64,000 bases of DNA from Calliopum simillimum (taxonomy: Eukaryota; Arthropoda; Insecta; Diptera; Lauxaniidae). Numbering within the stretch: position 1 is the stretch's first letter; each line of letters begins with the position of its first letter. The position numbers and the translations under genes are program-made. Of this stretch, positions 46,415 to 59,057 are shown one piece after another. Location: NCBI GenBank assembly GCA_951812925.1, contig OX638371.1, positions 38,724,101-38,788,100 of the forward strand. Direction: 5' to 3'. The notes beneath the pieces are model-generated. The model ran no database searches. It had not been told where the DNA came from and saw nothing but the letters and a program-made list of their open reading frames with translations.

Positions 46415-47316
46415 ACGACATAATTTATGTTAAAAAATATCAAAACTGCCTAGGTCAGAATATAATAGTTGGGCAAAATAAAAGCACTATATTTTTTTGT
46501 GGTATGTGTCTCCTAAAAAACGTCATTAAAATTTTCATTTCGTTTCACGATCGCAGAAAGTGAATATAAATGTTAATAAGAAACTTTTTTTTGCATGTTG
46601 ATTAAATGTTACTCATACGACATGTTGTACGTAGTTAAATTGGAAATAATATTGGAATTGCTATAGCTTATGCAAATCAATATATTAATACGCAATATAA
46701 AAACTTGTCTATCTTTTTTTACTATGTTAGAAATAGAGTACGACATTAAATTATACACCATTAGAAAGGTATTTGTATGTAGATGTGCACAAAGTTAAAA
46801 TTATGTTAATATTTTGACTTTAAGAAAAGAAAAATAAAATACAAATTTTTCAATATTAACAACAAAATACACGGAAACACATAGAGAGGATAAACCACAA
46901 AGTGAAAGACAAAAAGCATAGCACTGACTGCGTGTTTTTTGTTTTATTTATATTTCGCTTGTATTATACCAGGGATGATATTTCGTACCAAATAGCAAAA
47001 AAAAAGTACTAAATAATCCAAAAAGTACCAAAATTATTTATTACATTTGTGGTCGAATTTTGACCACTGGGCGATTCTAGTATAAGAATAAACTGCCAAC
47101 TTGTTCACCATTTGACACTTAAGAAAACTGACATATTTTGTGTAATGGTTTAAAACTGTAAATTTATATTTACATAAAATGAAAATTATTTATAGAGCAT
47201 GTGATTCTCTATAAAAGAAATTCTTGCACTTTTATTGCACGATTCACCGTTCAGTAGTTATCACAATTCAAAACTCAACAAGGTCAATATTCAGTTAAAA
47301 TTTAACTTTCAGTTAA
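46415..47316. other. No gene recognised
   Basis: AT-rich, presumably intronic sequence with no identified motif. Confidence 0.4.
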
Positions 47317-47584
47317 CCCTTTCGACCCGAAAAAAAACTATGGGGTACACAATATTTGTGATAGGTTAACCTTAGAAACTTAATTTAAGTAAAATGTTTG
47401 ACCGTCTCTTAATTCAAATTTTCACCGCAAGAAGCGCTTCCGGTCTATACTCTCAGCAAATGTTTTTGATTTGAATTTTTGGTATATAATGTCCTTGGAG
47501 TGGTTATAAGAAAAAACAGTGGTTACTAAAAATTACATTATTCAAAAATTTTTGGGATATATTGTCCCAACCGGTTCGAAAGGA
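47317..47584. mobile_element. piggyBac-like MITE, second family (TTAA-flanked)
   Basis: The ends CCCTTTCGACCCG and, inverted, TCCTTTCGAACCG are flanked by TTAA (47313-47316 and 47585-47588). The 268-bp interior is AT-rich and non-coding. Confidence 0.75.
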
Positions 47585-48135
47585 TTAAATAAAAATGTTA
47601 AATAAAATTCAATGTCAAATGTGAAATCGCCTCTGAAATGCTTTGATTTTTTTTTTTTATAAAAAAAAAATTTCCTAAATCAAATTGTAGGATATTAAAG
47701 TCATTTTTAAATTTCGACATGTAGTGGGCTTCAATGAAAAAGCGACAGAGTGTGAGATGCGAGTGACAGGGGCCAGAAATTTGAATATTCGTGGACGGCC
47801 CATAACTTGAGTTTTTTCTGGAAGTAGGCACATGCCTGCATGGCACAAACTTGTAGCATATTTTGTAGATTTTGGTATGAATGTTATTTGGCCTCTTTCT
47901 TTTTATTTCTTTGTTAACAAAAAATTTAAAAAAAGCTGATTTATGCCTTTCTTGGAATATTTAATTTTCGGCCGAACCAATCAATCGATCACATTTCAGA
48001 AAAATTAAAATAAAGATAACATTATCTCTTATTTTTTCTGTACATGTGTATTTGTTTTCACATAAATTTTTATCGTACATCGATGATCAGAAATTTTATT
48101 AATCGTTGGACAATTCGTTTAAAGCAGTACGTATG

Positions 48136-48859
48136 GTACTATTTATATTTCGGGTACTGGCAACACTAATGTCAATAGCTGAAATCTGGCAACACCATAA
48201 TAAAGTTTGACATTTTTTAGCATAAATGTACTCACAACGTTTTGATGTACAAGTGCTATTTGTTTTGCTTACAGTGATTTGATAATATCAATTTGGTGAG
48301 CCTTTTTTTGAGCGATTGATAAATTATGGGGTATCCAACGAGAACAAATTTCTTTTACAACAAAGTGTTCATGTAAAATCCAATGTATTGAAGTGGAACT
48401 AATGTGCAAAGATATGCAATATGTCACATGACGATCTTGCATTATCAGTTTATGCACTGTATCGATGTTTTGTGACACAACAACCGACTTTGGACGTCCT
48501 TCACGGAATTCGTCGGCGACCGAACTACGATCACGACTGAATTCACTATACCGGCGATATACTGGCAACACCATAATTAAGTTTGACATTTTTTAGCATA
48601 AACGTACTCACAACTTTTTTTCGCTGAATTATTTTTCATAACTTTCGACGTGGATTATCTCAACAAAAATGTGTCGATGAACTCAGTTCTCTGTATGGCG
48701 ATAAAGCACCATCAAAAACCTTCTTTTGAAATTTTCTTAACTTGTGTATCAAAACGTTGTGAGTACGTTTATGCTAAAAAATGTCAAACTTTATTATGGT
48801 GTTGCCAGATTTTAGCTATTGATATTAGTGCTGCCAGTTCCCGAAATATAAATAGTACC
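48136..48859. mobile_element. Composite of two mariner deletion derivatives
   Basis: The outer TIRs share GGTACTATTTATATTTCGGG and then CTGGCAACACTAATGTCAAT. Minus strand 48269-48589 encodes part of a mariner N-terminus (SEFSRDRSSVADEFREGRPK, then HISSTSIHWILHEH). A third TIR copy at 48563-48615 is followed on the + strand by FHNFRRGLSQQKCVDELSSL-like sequence, which runs straight into the right TIR. So two rearranged derivatives in opposite orientation lie fused. Same family as 32544-34280. No catalytic domain. Confidence 0.7.
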
Positions 48860-49139
48860 CCTCGTACATACATACATAATAGTGTTGCTATTTTTAATGT
48901 GGGGTTACCCGTTTTATCAAATTTTTGTTTATCAGATAAACCAACCACATGCAACGTTGCAACAAAATTTAGACGTCGTTGCCATTGTAACTTTGCTGTT
49001 GGGAAACACTGTAGCACAAAATACAATTAACACAACCAGCCAGTTTGTAGCTCAGAAATTATTATTTTTTTCTTTTTTTCAATTTTTCTTTATTTTGTTT
49101 TGAGTTTCCTTTCTTAAATTTTATTTACATGGAAGCCAG
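48860..49139. other. No gene recognised
   Basis: AT-rich flank leading to the GC-richer stretch; nothing identified. Confidence 0.4.
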
Positions 49140-49800
49140 TCAGTGAATTAACGGACGCGCGCGGTGTGCGGCGCATGCGTTCCAACCATCGGTAACACTT
49201 TTCGTTGCTGCTGTTGCTGTTATTTTTCGGTTGTTGTTGTTGTTATTATTTTATGGTTGCTGGCTGACTCTGGCAGCAGCAGCAACAGCAGTAAGACAAA
49301 CAACACACACATACAGGTAGTACGGGTAGACCGCAATTCAAAACAAGTGGGCAAATTTAGTCTGTTCGTGTTTCGTGAGTTGTTCATACGGTCAATTTAC
49401 GTGCAGTCCGAAACGAGCGAAAAATAGTAACAGAAAAAAATATTAATTAAAAAAAAAGAAAAAATGGTTTAACAATAAAAAGTTTATGCAAAATAAACGA
49501 GTTATTGCAACAACAAAAATATATACCACTAATATTCAGTAAAAAAGAAATAAAAAAAATCAACACAAAAAAAAATAAAAATAATTAAAAACAAACGTAA
49601 TAAAAAGTTTTAACTTAAAAGTTTGCGTAAGAGCGTCGTCGTCGTCGTCTTCGTCTGTCTCACTGACAACCGTTTCCGCTTGAACTGTCGCTCACATTGG
49701 CGTAAAGTTATTAACGTCATACGACAATTAATGCCGAACTACGTGTACGTACGACGATGTTCCTGACGTTACCTTTCCCTATTTAATGTGTAACTCTGTG
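49140..49800 (+). other. Possible non-coding exon or promoter region
   Basis: Composition changes sharply: ACGGACGCGCGCGGTGTGCG at 49151, GCTGCTGTTGCTG at 49208, CAGCAGCAGCAACAGCAG near 49274, an A-rich tract with stop codons in all frames (49430-49610), and CGTCGTCGTCGTC at 49636. An initiator-like TCAGTG lies at 49140. Fly first exons often look like this (GC-rich start, CAG/GTT repeats, long A-rich 5' UTR). A GTAAGAG donor-like site is at 49625. No open frame stands out and strand is inferred from the recursive sites. Confidence 0.35.
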
Positions 49801-51004
49801 TATCTTAAAATGTATAATAAAAGTTAAAAGAAAAAATACAAAAGAACATCTGTGGAAGTTCATTGTTTCCCATATAAGGCTATGTACGTTAGTCAACAGT
49901 ATGAAATTTTGAGACTTTTTCTCATTTCGAATGAAACTGAAGATCAATAAAACTTTTACCTAAAATATGAAACAGACCTCCAGCTTAACCTCAGAACGTA
50001 ATAAATAATGTCAAAGTTCCCGTTTTTTTAAGCTTAAAGAACCAGTTCAATTGCCAGAAACTGAGCGCACCACTTTTAAATCGCGCCGCCCACACTCAGA
50101 ATATGCTCTCTTATTTAACGATTGCTCAGACAAAAAAAAAAACACTTTTTATGTTCTTGAATTTTCGGGAACCACTAAAATTCGATGCTTAAAACTTTTT
50201 TTTTTTTTTCAATTTACATTAAAAGATTAAGAAATGAACAAAAAAAAAATTGTTGCTACTACAGGATCACAGAAAGGTTTATTTTAAATAAATAAAAAAC
50301 AATTTAAAATTTAGTTAGGGTGTTATCTTCAGCTTTGCCAAAAATTGAATACTCTACAAAGTATACAAAAAACGTTCGGAAAAGTGTTTTCAAGCCCGAA
50401 AACGTCCTTTACAGTCATCTTGAAATATATTCACACATAACTATATTTTCGCTTTTGGCAAAATTTGGCAAAATATTTTAATATGCCTCATAAATGGAAA
50501 TAAGTCATTTTAAGAAGATCCCAAAACAAAATTTAAAGGTTTGCGATATCGGATATTATTTGTAATAAAGCGATACAGAATCATGACTATCGACTTATAA
50601 TATTGCTTAAAGAAAGCTTCTAAAGCTTTTTGATGATATTAACTTCCTTTGCATTCTCTTCTTCATCTTTTTCAATGTCCACTTAAAAAGTTTCTTTAAA
50701 ATATAATGCAAGCGATGCTTTTTTCTCAATAATATTCGAGTCTGTTCAGCGGACTTTGTCATTCGCCTAAAGTTCGATGGATGACCTTACATTCCAGTTT
50801 TCCAAGCTTGGCGTGTTGATACTGAAAATATAAAATTATTTTGCTTCAACTTCAAGCAAAATTTGTAAGCGTTATGAAAATTTTAAATTTTTTTGTCAGG
50901 AAAATGAAAAAAATATTGATTTTAAGGATCCCGTTAAGAACAGCAAGATCCCTCTATTTAAGTCCCTGATATCCCTAACTCAAATTTCATTATTTGAAAC
51001 AACG
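49801..51004. other. No gene recognised
   Basis: AT-rich sequence with A runs; nothing identified. Confidence 0.4.
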
Positions 51005-51150
51005 CTCTCAGTATAGCGTTGTGTGGACTATGCCATTGGAGGTGCCACACCCTCTTGCCCAAGTTCGTGTAATTCTTCTACAGATCTTACTCAAACCATT
51101 CTTGGTATCTATACGGAATTTGGAAAAACTATCTCATATGAAGTTCTCAA
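51005..51150 (-). repeat. DINE-like fragment, inverted
   Basis: TGGAGGTGCCACACCCTCTT and CCAAGTTCGTG invert the CGGACAAGAGGGCGTGGCAC unit of the DINE-like copies. It sits head to head with copy D just downstream. Confidence 0.6.
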
Positions 51151-51233
51151 GATAAAAACTCACGAAACTGCTTGAATGAAGGTCTACTTATCTTAAAACC
51201 ATGAAACTGTTCTTTGTTACTCAGCCCTAACAT

Positions 51234-51942
51234 TTTTATACACCCTGGGTATATTCACTTTGTCCTTCCATTTGTAACGGAGAGAAGGAGGCGTGGCAAA
51301 TATGGAAAAGTATATATATGTATATTCTTTTTCAGCGTCACCTTCTGAGTCGATATAGCCATGTTTGTCTGGCTGGTTGGCTTTCCGTGAAAATATTTTT
51401 CACGAAAAAACTAAGCAAGATAATTCGATGAAAGTAAATACACTGGTTTCATGTTCAAAGTTAGCTCGTGGGATTGAAAATGAGCGAAATCGGTCAACGG
51501 GCACGCCCACCGCCCATAAAAAAAAATATAAAATGCAATTTTATAAGCATTATTCACAATAATGCAACAAAAATACAAACGAATACTCGGGATAGTAGCT
51601 GCAAGCTTTGGCCAGAAGCTTGGCTGATTCGGACAAAAGGGCGTGGTACCTCCCATATAAGCAAAAGTTTCAAAATGCTATACTGAAAGCATTTTTTGAG
51701 ATAATCCGATCAAATTACATTAAAACACTAAGGATAGTAATTCTAAACTTGGTTGATTCAGTGAAAAGGGCGTGGTACCTCCCATATAAGTAAAATTTCA
51801 ATTTGAGGTTATGCAACAAAATTTTGCACAGATACCTGGAATAGTTAGTGCAAGCTATGAGCGAATTCGGACAAGAGAGCGTGCTACATCCATACAAGCC
51901 AAATTTTTAAAATGCTGCAGTAAGCCAACACCCTTACTAGTT
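51234..51942 (+). mobile_element. DINE-1-like element (copy D)
   Basis: The 5' end TTTTTATACACCCTGGGTAT has a shortened hairpin. GGAGAGAAGGAGGCGTGGCA and a TATATTC...CAGCGTCACC block follow. CGTGGTACCTCCCATATAAG units occur at 51641 and 51771 and a degenerate one near 51869. The 3' end is CACCCTTACTAGT. Non-coding. Confidence 0.8.
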
Positions 51943-52170
51943 TCTATTGGTTTTTAATGAAAATCTCAGTAACAGTACGTGATAGAAACAAACAGTTGGC
52001 GCCATTTTAATTGGGACATAATTTTTCATAGAAGAATACATTTCTAATTTTTCAATATTTATGTTTAAAATTTAATAGTTAAAGCTCACATTTTTAATAA
52101 TAACTTAACATCTCTGGCGTTTTTTTTTTTTCCTTGCATAACACTACTTTTTATAAAATTTTAAATTGTA

Positions 52171-52648
52171 AAGGATGTCCCATAATTCACGCAAGATTTG
52201 AATTAAATAGAAAACTTTTTTTTTTATTGAAACTTATAAAACATAGGATAGGGTTACATATGGAACAGTACGTCGGGCAGATGGCTTCCACAGCGTGCTA
52301 GCACACGCGCATTTTTTTGTCGAAATTTTCCATTACCCTTTTGCATATTGTGTCCCATAACTCACGTAAGATTTGAATTTGACGCCAAAAAAAAGTTTGA
52401 CAGTTGACAGCTTAGGGTTAGCAATGGGGCACTTTACGAAAGAACTACGCGTTTTAGTTTCATCAATATTGCGACCACATTTGTACGAAGTTTGCGAACT
52501 GTAGCAGCCAAATTTTAATTATTTTTGAAATATTGTACAGCAATGAAACACGTTGTTCTTTTGTTGTTAAACCTAAACTATCAGCTGCCAAATTGTTTTC
52601 TTTTTATTGCAAAAATATCGGCAAATTCAAATCTTTCGTAAATTATGG
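52171..52648. mobile_element. TIR element (AAGGRTGTCCCATAA termini)
   Basis: AAGGATGTCCCATAATTCAC at the left is mirrored by AAGGGTGTCCCATAATTTAC at the right, both followed by a G-AAGATTTGAATT block. A third copy (TGTCCCATAACTCACG) lies inside at 52349, suggesting one element nested in or fused to another. After it, ATGGGGCACTTTACGAAAGA begins a short decayed coding-like stretch. No transposase family can be named. A relative starts at 62645. Confidence 0.65.
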
Positions 52649-54439
52649 GACACCCTTCATAAACAAAAATATTCAGCCAAAACTTTGGTTTGAAATTGCA
52701 CATTGTTGCATATTTGAAATAAATTGGAAAAATTGCTGTATCGTGCGCCATTAAATTGGTGTGTGCACAATGCCACCAAAAAGACTACTTAATGTAGAAA
52801 ATATACATAAATTGCAATGTAAAAGCACTTGACCCCGACATGCCCTTTTAAAAACCCTACACATTATGTACATTTTTAACAACAATAGAGCGCTTAAATA
52901 TTCAAACAGTGTAGTACCCACTTTGAAGTGAGTGACGCTTGGTGAATTAAATACAAAGAAATAAAAGAAATGCCATTAAAACTACCAACCAACAATTAGC
53001 CTGGCCACCACAAAATGCATTGAAAAATAATAATGAAATAAAATTACCATCATTTACCAAGCAACCAACTACCAACTACCATCTAATCAGCAGCTACACA
53101 AACTCCAACTTCAACATCTTGTGTAACCGGAGGAGTTCGTGGCATTATAGTCGCTACTTCCGCTTCCGACTCTAAACGTACCGTACCTTTTTTTATATGC
53201 TTTATTTGTGATTTTCGCTTCTTCATAAAGACAATGTATAATACATATGTATAATATATATGTACGTGTATAATTTTTTACAATTTATATAATTCTCTCA
53301 ACATATCTCGTGGTGAATATAATACGTTCGTTGTGTAAAATTGTAATTTAATAATCGAAATGAAACATAATCCATAGTTTTATTCACGAGTTATCAACTG
53401 TGAGCAATAACATACATAAGTGCAAGCATATATAACAATGGAAGATGTATGTGTGTGCGTGTTTGTGCTTAGAACAACGTCCATATTCCACGGTGCTATG
53501 TGATAACCTACCCATAATGAATGTGTCGAATACTCATTCGCATAACCTGATATTCGCTCAGTGCTAATTTACGAATACGACGCGTACAGCTGCTAAAAAG
53601 CGCGCAACTGGAAACAGCAAAAATTTGCTACGAAAGAATGTTCTGTTCTACTACTCATATCTCTGTGCGCTTTTATGTATTAAGTCATTTTTTTAGTAAC
53701 TTTTTTTATATTTTTTTATATATAATATTTTTTGAGTTGTTGCAGCAGTTTGTTGCTGTAGAATTTTTAAGTGGGTTTATTAATTCCAGTTCGTTAGTAG
53801 GCGATCGACCGACCCAACTTCTTCTTTCCAATCAAGGTTATATGAAAATCAAATGGGGGCAACACAAAATTCTCTTCAATTTTTTTGCTTATTTTTTTAT
53901 ATTTTTACTATTTATGAGATTTTGTAATGTTTGCAATTTGTTTTCTTCAAAGATATCCATAGTTATATTTTCAATAGAAAGTTTTATCATTTGCCAAAGT
54001 TTTCATAGAATTTCACTTTACAATGATCATGTATTTCTTTCCACTTTTTTTCTTTTATAAATGATATTTGAGTTTTATTTTTACCACTTATGTTCTTTGA
54101 TTTATTTTTTTGCCAACATTTCCACCGTCTCCTCCCCCTCGTCCTCCTCTCTTGTAAATAATTTGCTTCATCATCTTTTCACCATGATCATCAACATCGC
54201 TTCTTTTCCTCATATGTATTCTGGTCATTAATACAACCGTCGGATTTGGCCCATGACTGACATATTTTATGTTGTATTCGTTGTTGACCTAGAAAATAAA
54301 CTTTATTTTTATATGCAAAATGCAAAATATTTCAATAGTACGTTTGCTCGTTTTATACGCAAAAATAATTACATATATGCATGGGACGTTCTTTGTGAAA
54401 CCGGGGCCACCGGGCAAAAATCAAAATGTTGCATTCAAA
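52649..54439. other. No gene recognised
   Basis: Mostly unique sequence, with a GC-richer part at 53470-53640 and pyrimidine-rich CCTCCCCCTCGTCCTCCTC near 54129. The frame at 53638-54060 is 140 codons but Phe-rich with no domain, so I do not call it a gene. Confidence 0.4.
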
Positions 54440-55110
54440 TTTTTTCTTATTTTTTACATTTTTGTAAAAAAGCAAGTTTTTAAGTCCACGGTAAAGTTTG
54501 GGAATATAGCTGGGAGTCAGGTCAAGACTGTTAGTTGGGTTGACCAAAATTTCGAAGCCCACCTACTGCTGGGCGGCCATCGCAATACGGCTAGTGTGAG
54601 CAGGTGCGTTCTCGTAAATTTGATAAATTTTTCCCGTCTTTTTTCTCTCTAAAGGCGTTTTTGAACCGCACTAAGATTGAAGCGTAATATATTCCTGTTT
54701 GTAATCGATCAAGAGGATCGCTTCTAAGTCCCAAAAGATTGTCGCCATGATTTACACCTTAAACTTCTTAGGTGGTGGTGTGCCTTTTTCTGCCACTGCA
54801 TAGACTCCTGTTCGGACTCTGGTTCATAATGATGAACCCAAGTGTCGTCCCCAGTAACAATTCTAGCCAATACACCACCTCAGTCTTTACTACAGAGGTC
54901 CAAAAGCATTCGAGCAGTCACCTCAATTGGTCGTCCTGGCCGTGGGTCGTCTGCCTTGTTTAAAGAGGTTATGCCACTTGTAAACTATAGTCACCGTAAA
55001 TGTATGACATCTCTTCTAGAATGATTTGTACTAGTTTTCCTGCTTAGTCATAACAGCGTGATACTCGATTTGCTCCATATTTCAGATATTCTGAATTGAT
55101 TTGTTTGGTT
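54440..55110 (-). pseudogene. mariner transposase pseudogene, second lineage
   Basis: On the minus strand, decayed but in order: MEQIEYHAV start near 55070, FKQGRRPT, ARIVTGDDTWVHHYEPESEQ (first catalytic D region), QWQKK and PPPKKFKV, MATIFWD, LLIDY, then ENAPAHTSRIAMAAQQ (second aspartate changed to E) and FEILVNPTNSLDLTPSYI (third aspartate) to about 54440. Several frameshifts and stops, and part of the DNA-binding region is deleted. Distinct from the mariners at 20, 33 and 48 kb. Confidence 0.8.
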
Positions 55111-56099
55111 GACGATAGCTCAAAGACTTATGCCCCGAAAAATGAAATGCAAACTGCATAAGGGTAGCAGAAGAATATATTGAAAAGGAAAAATAAATTT
55201 TTATTTTTATTTCCACCTCTTACCCCACGTACTTAAAAATTTCCTCTCATATTAGTGTTGTATGTAGATTCTTAATAATGGGATTTGAATACGCTACTAA
55301 CGTTTATTTTGTGAGATTTGATTAAATAATGCGTGAGCCAAAAAACGGGGTGGATTGGATGATGCTAAGTGGCGATTTATTTAGGTCAAAGTTCAAGGAA
55401 ATGTGAGGATAATCGACAAATAGCCCGTTAGCTATCCAGGTGCCGCCCTTTGAGGGGTAAAATATGCTACCAACATTCATTATTTATTCCCCCTTAATAT
55501 GTTCTCTGAACGTAACTGCCCCCTAACTCCAAATTTTAAAGGGGCTCTCCTGCAAAAATTACGTTTTTAGGAAATTGACTCCCTCCACTTCCACGGTGTC
55601 CCTAGCGGAACATTACTTTTTTTTAATTTCAAAATTTTTCTCGAATATACCTACGCCTACTTTCATCCCCTAAAACGCGCCCCTGGAAAAATTACATCAT
55701 GTAATCGAAAGTCGCACGACTTTTTTAAATACAGAACTGTCTCCCAAAATTTTTATAAAGTAACCGTTAGCGAGATAGTTGCAAAAAACTGGTTTTTGAA
55801 ACCTTTGAGCTTTAAGTGTCAGTGATCTCGATGGCGATTTTTGACATTTGTTTTAAAACACCAAAATACAGCGATTCCAATTAATAAAGTGAATTATAAA
55901 CATTTTTTCTGAAAAGAAAGTCTAATTTCACTAGACTGCTATCCTTAGAAATTTAAAAAAATTTTTTTTTAATCATACCTCAAGGGGCGCAAGTATAGGT
56001 TAGGAGCAACCCTGCAGGACCACGTACTATTCCAAAACTAATTTGTAAACTAGACTTTAAGGACGACCGACTAGTCCAAATTCTGGTCACATCACATAA
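55111..56099. other. No gene recognised
   Basis: AT-rich sequence; a part near 55980-56080 is GC-richer (GGGGCGCAAGTATAGGTTAG) but unassigned. Confidence 0.4.
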
Positions 56100-57045
56100 A
56101 ATTATATTTACGTTTTACGTAACCAATTGTCTCCTTATGCATTACATTGAAACCAGAAAAAGGTCAATTGTCTCCTTGTGTATTACATTTGGACCAGAAA
56201 AAGGCCAAACTTTTTTTTATTATATTTATAAATTTCAAAGAATTTAATTTAATATACAAATTTTACACAAGAACGTCAAAAACGTTCATAGACGAATGTG
56301 CTAAATGCTGTCTTATATATTTCTGAGTGATTATGGGAAATCTTTCTTTGACGGTGCGGTTGAGGAAGCCTAGGTATGAGTTTTTTGGACGGTCAGCTGA
56401 AATGGCATAAAATCTCAAGCTCAGGAAAAGTTTGAAATTTTATGCAGAAATAAGAAACAAATGGCAGTTCTAGGAATTAGTTTTTCTTTATTTGAACTTA
56501 GGATTCTTACCGTTGTACGGATTACTGATTACAAGTTTTCAGTTGGAGTGCTGCTAGACAAGTGAAGGAAATCACATGGGTCATAAAGTTAGGTAAAAAT
56601 AAGAAAATGAATTTAGTACCTAAAATATGAAGTTAAGCACTTAAGCGGATAATACTAAACGCCATCTGAAGGTGAGCGGCGTGCTATCGCCGTGGCAAAA
56701 AGAATGTTACCATCTGACATAAACACTGAGCATTGCGTTCCGGGTTCGAATTTAAAAATTGGAATTAAAAATCACCGAGTGGAGGATTTGAACCCGGCTC
56801 TCTCCACGCAGCGCAAGTCATTAGACACTATCCTTTGCTCTTCTTCACAATCGACGTACTTCCAAACAGTACGTAGTCAGTAACGTTATAATTTTACTGA
56901 CGCAATCTAAACACAATTGGACCACTTTTACTAATGGCGGATTATGCATTACATTCGGACCATTTTTGATATAAATGACAGACTTTGCGTTACATTTAGA
57001 ACATTTTTGTTACAATTGATTATTTTTTCTAGTTTTAGATGTAAC
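56100..57045. repeat. Repeat region with GCATTACATT units and inverted tRNA-like segments
   Basis: CAATTGTCTCCTTATGCATT is repeated in tandem at about 56125 and 56165. Related GCATTACATTCGGACC units occur near 56946 and 56987. Between them, 56740-56752 (GGGTTCGAATTT, +) and 56783-56797 (on the minus strand CCGGGTTCAAATCC) look like facing B boxes. The + A box is weak. Element ends are not resolved. Confidence 0.5.
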
Positions 57046-58233
57046 TACACCAAAGATGGCACTATTGCGACAATTGTATCCGCCGGTCGTACAGGGAAAT
57101 GAATACAAACATTTATTGTATAAAAAAGTTTATTTTTCCAAGGAAAAATTTTAGCACATAACGTTGATTATGTACATAGGTGAATATCGTAAATATGTTT
57201 ATATGTTTAACAATACATATGACATGAAACCTATTTTACAAATCATCATGTGTGAACAAAAAGTTATGAATCATTTAGCATTAAATTATAACACACATTT
57301 GACCCAAGAGCTCAATGACATGTCTGGTAATGAATTTACGATACAAAAATAGATAAATACTGTTGTCTATAATCATTTAAATTGTAGCTTGTGCTAAACT
57401 TACAGTTAGACTCTTTTAGGAAATTGATGCTTTCAAGCTAAATCTTAATTGGTTTATTTTTTGTGTTACCGAAACCCTTTTTCTTGAAAATAAATTGCTA
57501 TACTTTAGTGTGTTGTTTTTAACGCCCACCTTTAAATTGTCGTTTTTGTATTTGGAAAACTGATGAAGTAGTATCACCAAAAGCAGCTAACTTTATTAGT
57601 GTGCTAAAAACTGCTAAAGACAAAAGCAATAATCTCAGTAAAAAAAAAGCAAAAACTACACGTCAAGGCTGCAGAGAACACGTATAATATATATATATGT
57701 ATGTATATATGTATGTATATTTTAATAACGCTTATTCGCGTTTCTCGTACAACCACATCAGCAACAAAAAATGACAAAGTTGCAGGTGGTAATTAGCTGT
57801 TTTTCAATTTAAGTTCGGGGTTTTTTTTTTTTTGGTCTTATGGAAAATGTTGCTTAATAGTCGAATAGATGAACAAAGTTAAGAAAAAATAAAAAATTAT
57901 GAATTAAAAACATTTTCTGAAATAATTCATGATTGTATAGTACTTTTGGAAGATCTTGACCTGCATAAATAAAACACATTTGGAGCAAAACCTTCTGTAA
58001 AGGCTTAAAAACTCAAAAATTGGTTCTTTGTACACAGCTTCAAAATTAATTAGTTTTTGAAAATGACTTTCAGTAGGGGAGAGTCACCGGTTGTGGAACA
58101 CCTCCGGGTACGGGACAGTCGATTTTTTCTATCATGTAAAATTAATATTTCCAATCTGACTGCTGTCGAATTGTCGCCTTGATATGACCAAGTTTTTAAG
58201 CCAACATCGAAGTGAAAAGATCTTTTGCTTATT
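57046..58233. other. No gene recognised
   Basis: AT-rich sequence with ATGTATGTATATATG tracts near 57690-57720; nothing else identified. Confidence 0.4.
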
Positions 58234-59057
58234 ACACGGTTCGACACAAAAAAAAAAAAAAAAAACACATTAGAAAATCCAAGAAATTCTGAAAGTAGAC
58301 GCTTAAAAAAAAATACCATGGCTCGTCGTTTTTCTCCAGCACGTCAGATTTTTTTTAATCAATTTTTGAAGTTTTTAAACCCACTGTATATGAAAAAACA
58401 GAAATATTATGTTAAATCGATTAATTTAACTATAGGATCCTTACATCATGTGTTCAGTAAACTTACGCAGGATATTGCAAGGAATATTTTTGTAGAAAAT
58501 GTTAACCCTCTACAACCCCCACATGTGGGTCATTTTTGCCCTTTTATTAAAAGGTACAAAAATGACACCTAAAACAAGGCAATATTGAGTCAGTATGTAC
58601 CACAGAAATATATGTTATAAAATATTACTACTAGGTGCTGAACACTAAAAAGTCGAAATTTTATCCCGAAACCCAAAAAATCGTTAAAATCAATTAAAGC
58701 TTCTTACAATCAATATTTTCCTAATTTCACCCCACTGTAAAACTCTAAAATTACATTTTGGATAAAACACAAGATCATAACAAAATCACACAAGGACAAT
58801 TTTTTTAGAACATATTAACCCATTATATCCTGTTTTAAGGTTCTTTTTGACCCCTTTTCCTAAAAACTGGGTTAAAAAATTCTGCAAAAATGTTCTACGA
58901 AAATTTTCACTAGGAGTTACCAAAGACGAAAAATTCTTAAAACTTAAGGAAAACGCGGCAGGGATGTAATAAATATGCAATGTGAAAAGTCCTAATTGAT
59001 TTTAAGGATTTTTTAGGTTTCGGTATAAAATTTCGACTTTTTAGTGTTCAGCACCTA

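Noticed and set aside
53638..54060. 140-codon + strand frame as a membrane protein gene
   Set aside because: It is Phe-rich because of T runs, has no recognisable family, and shows no exon-like context.
54842..55024. + strand frames over 54772-55024
   Set aside because: They are shadows of the minus-strand mariner remnant.
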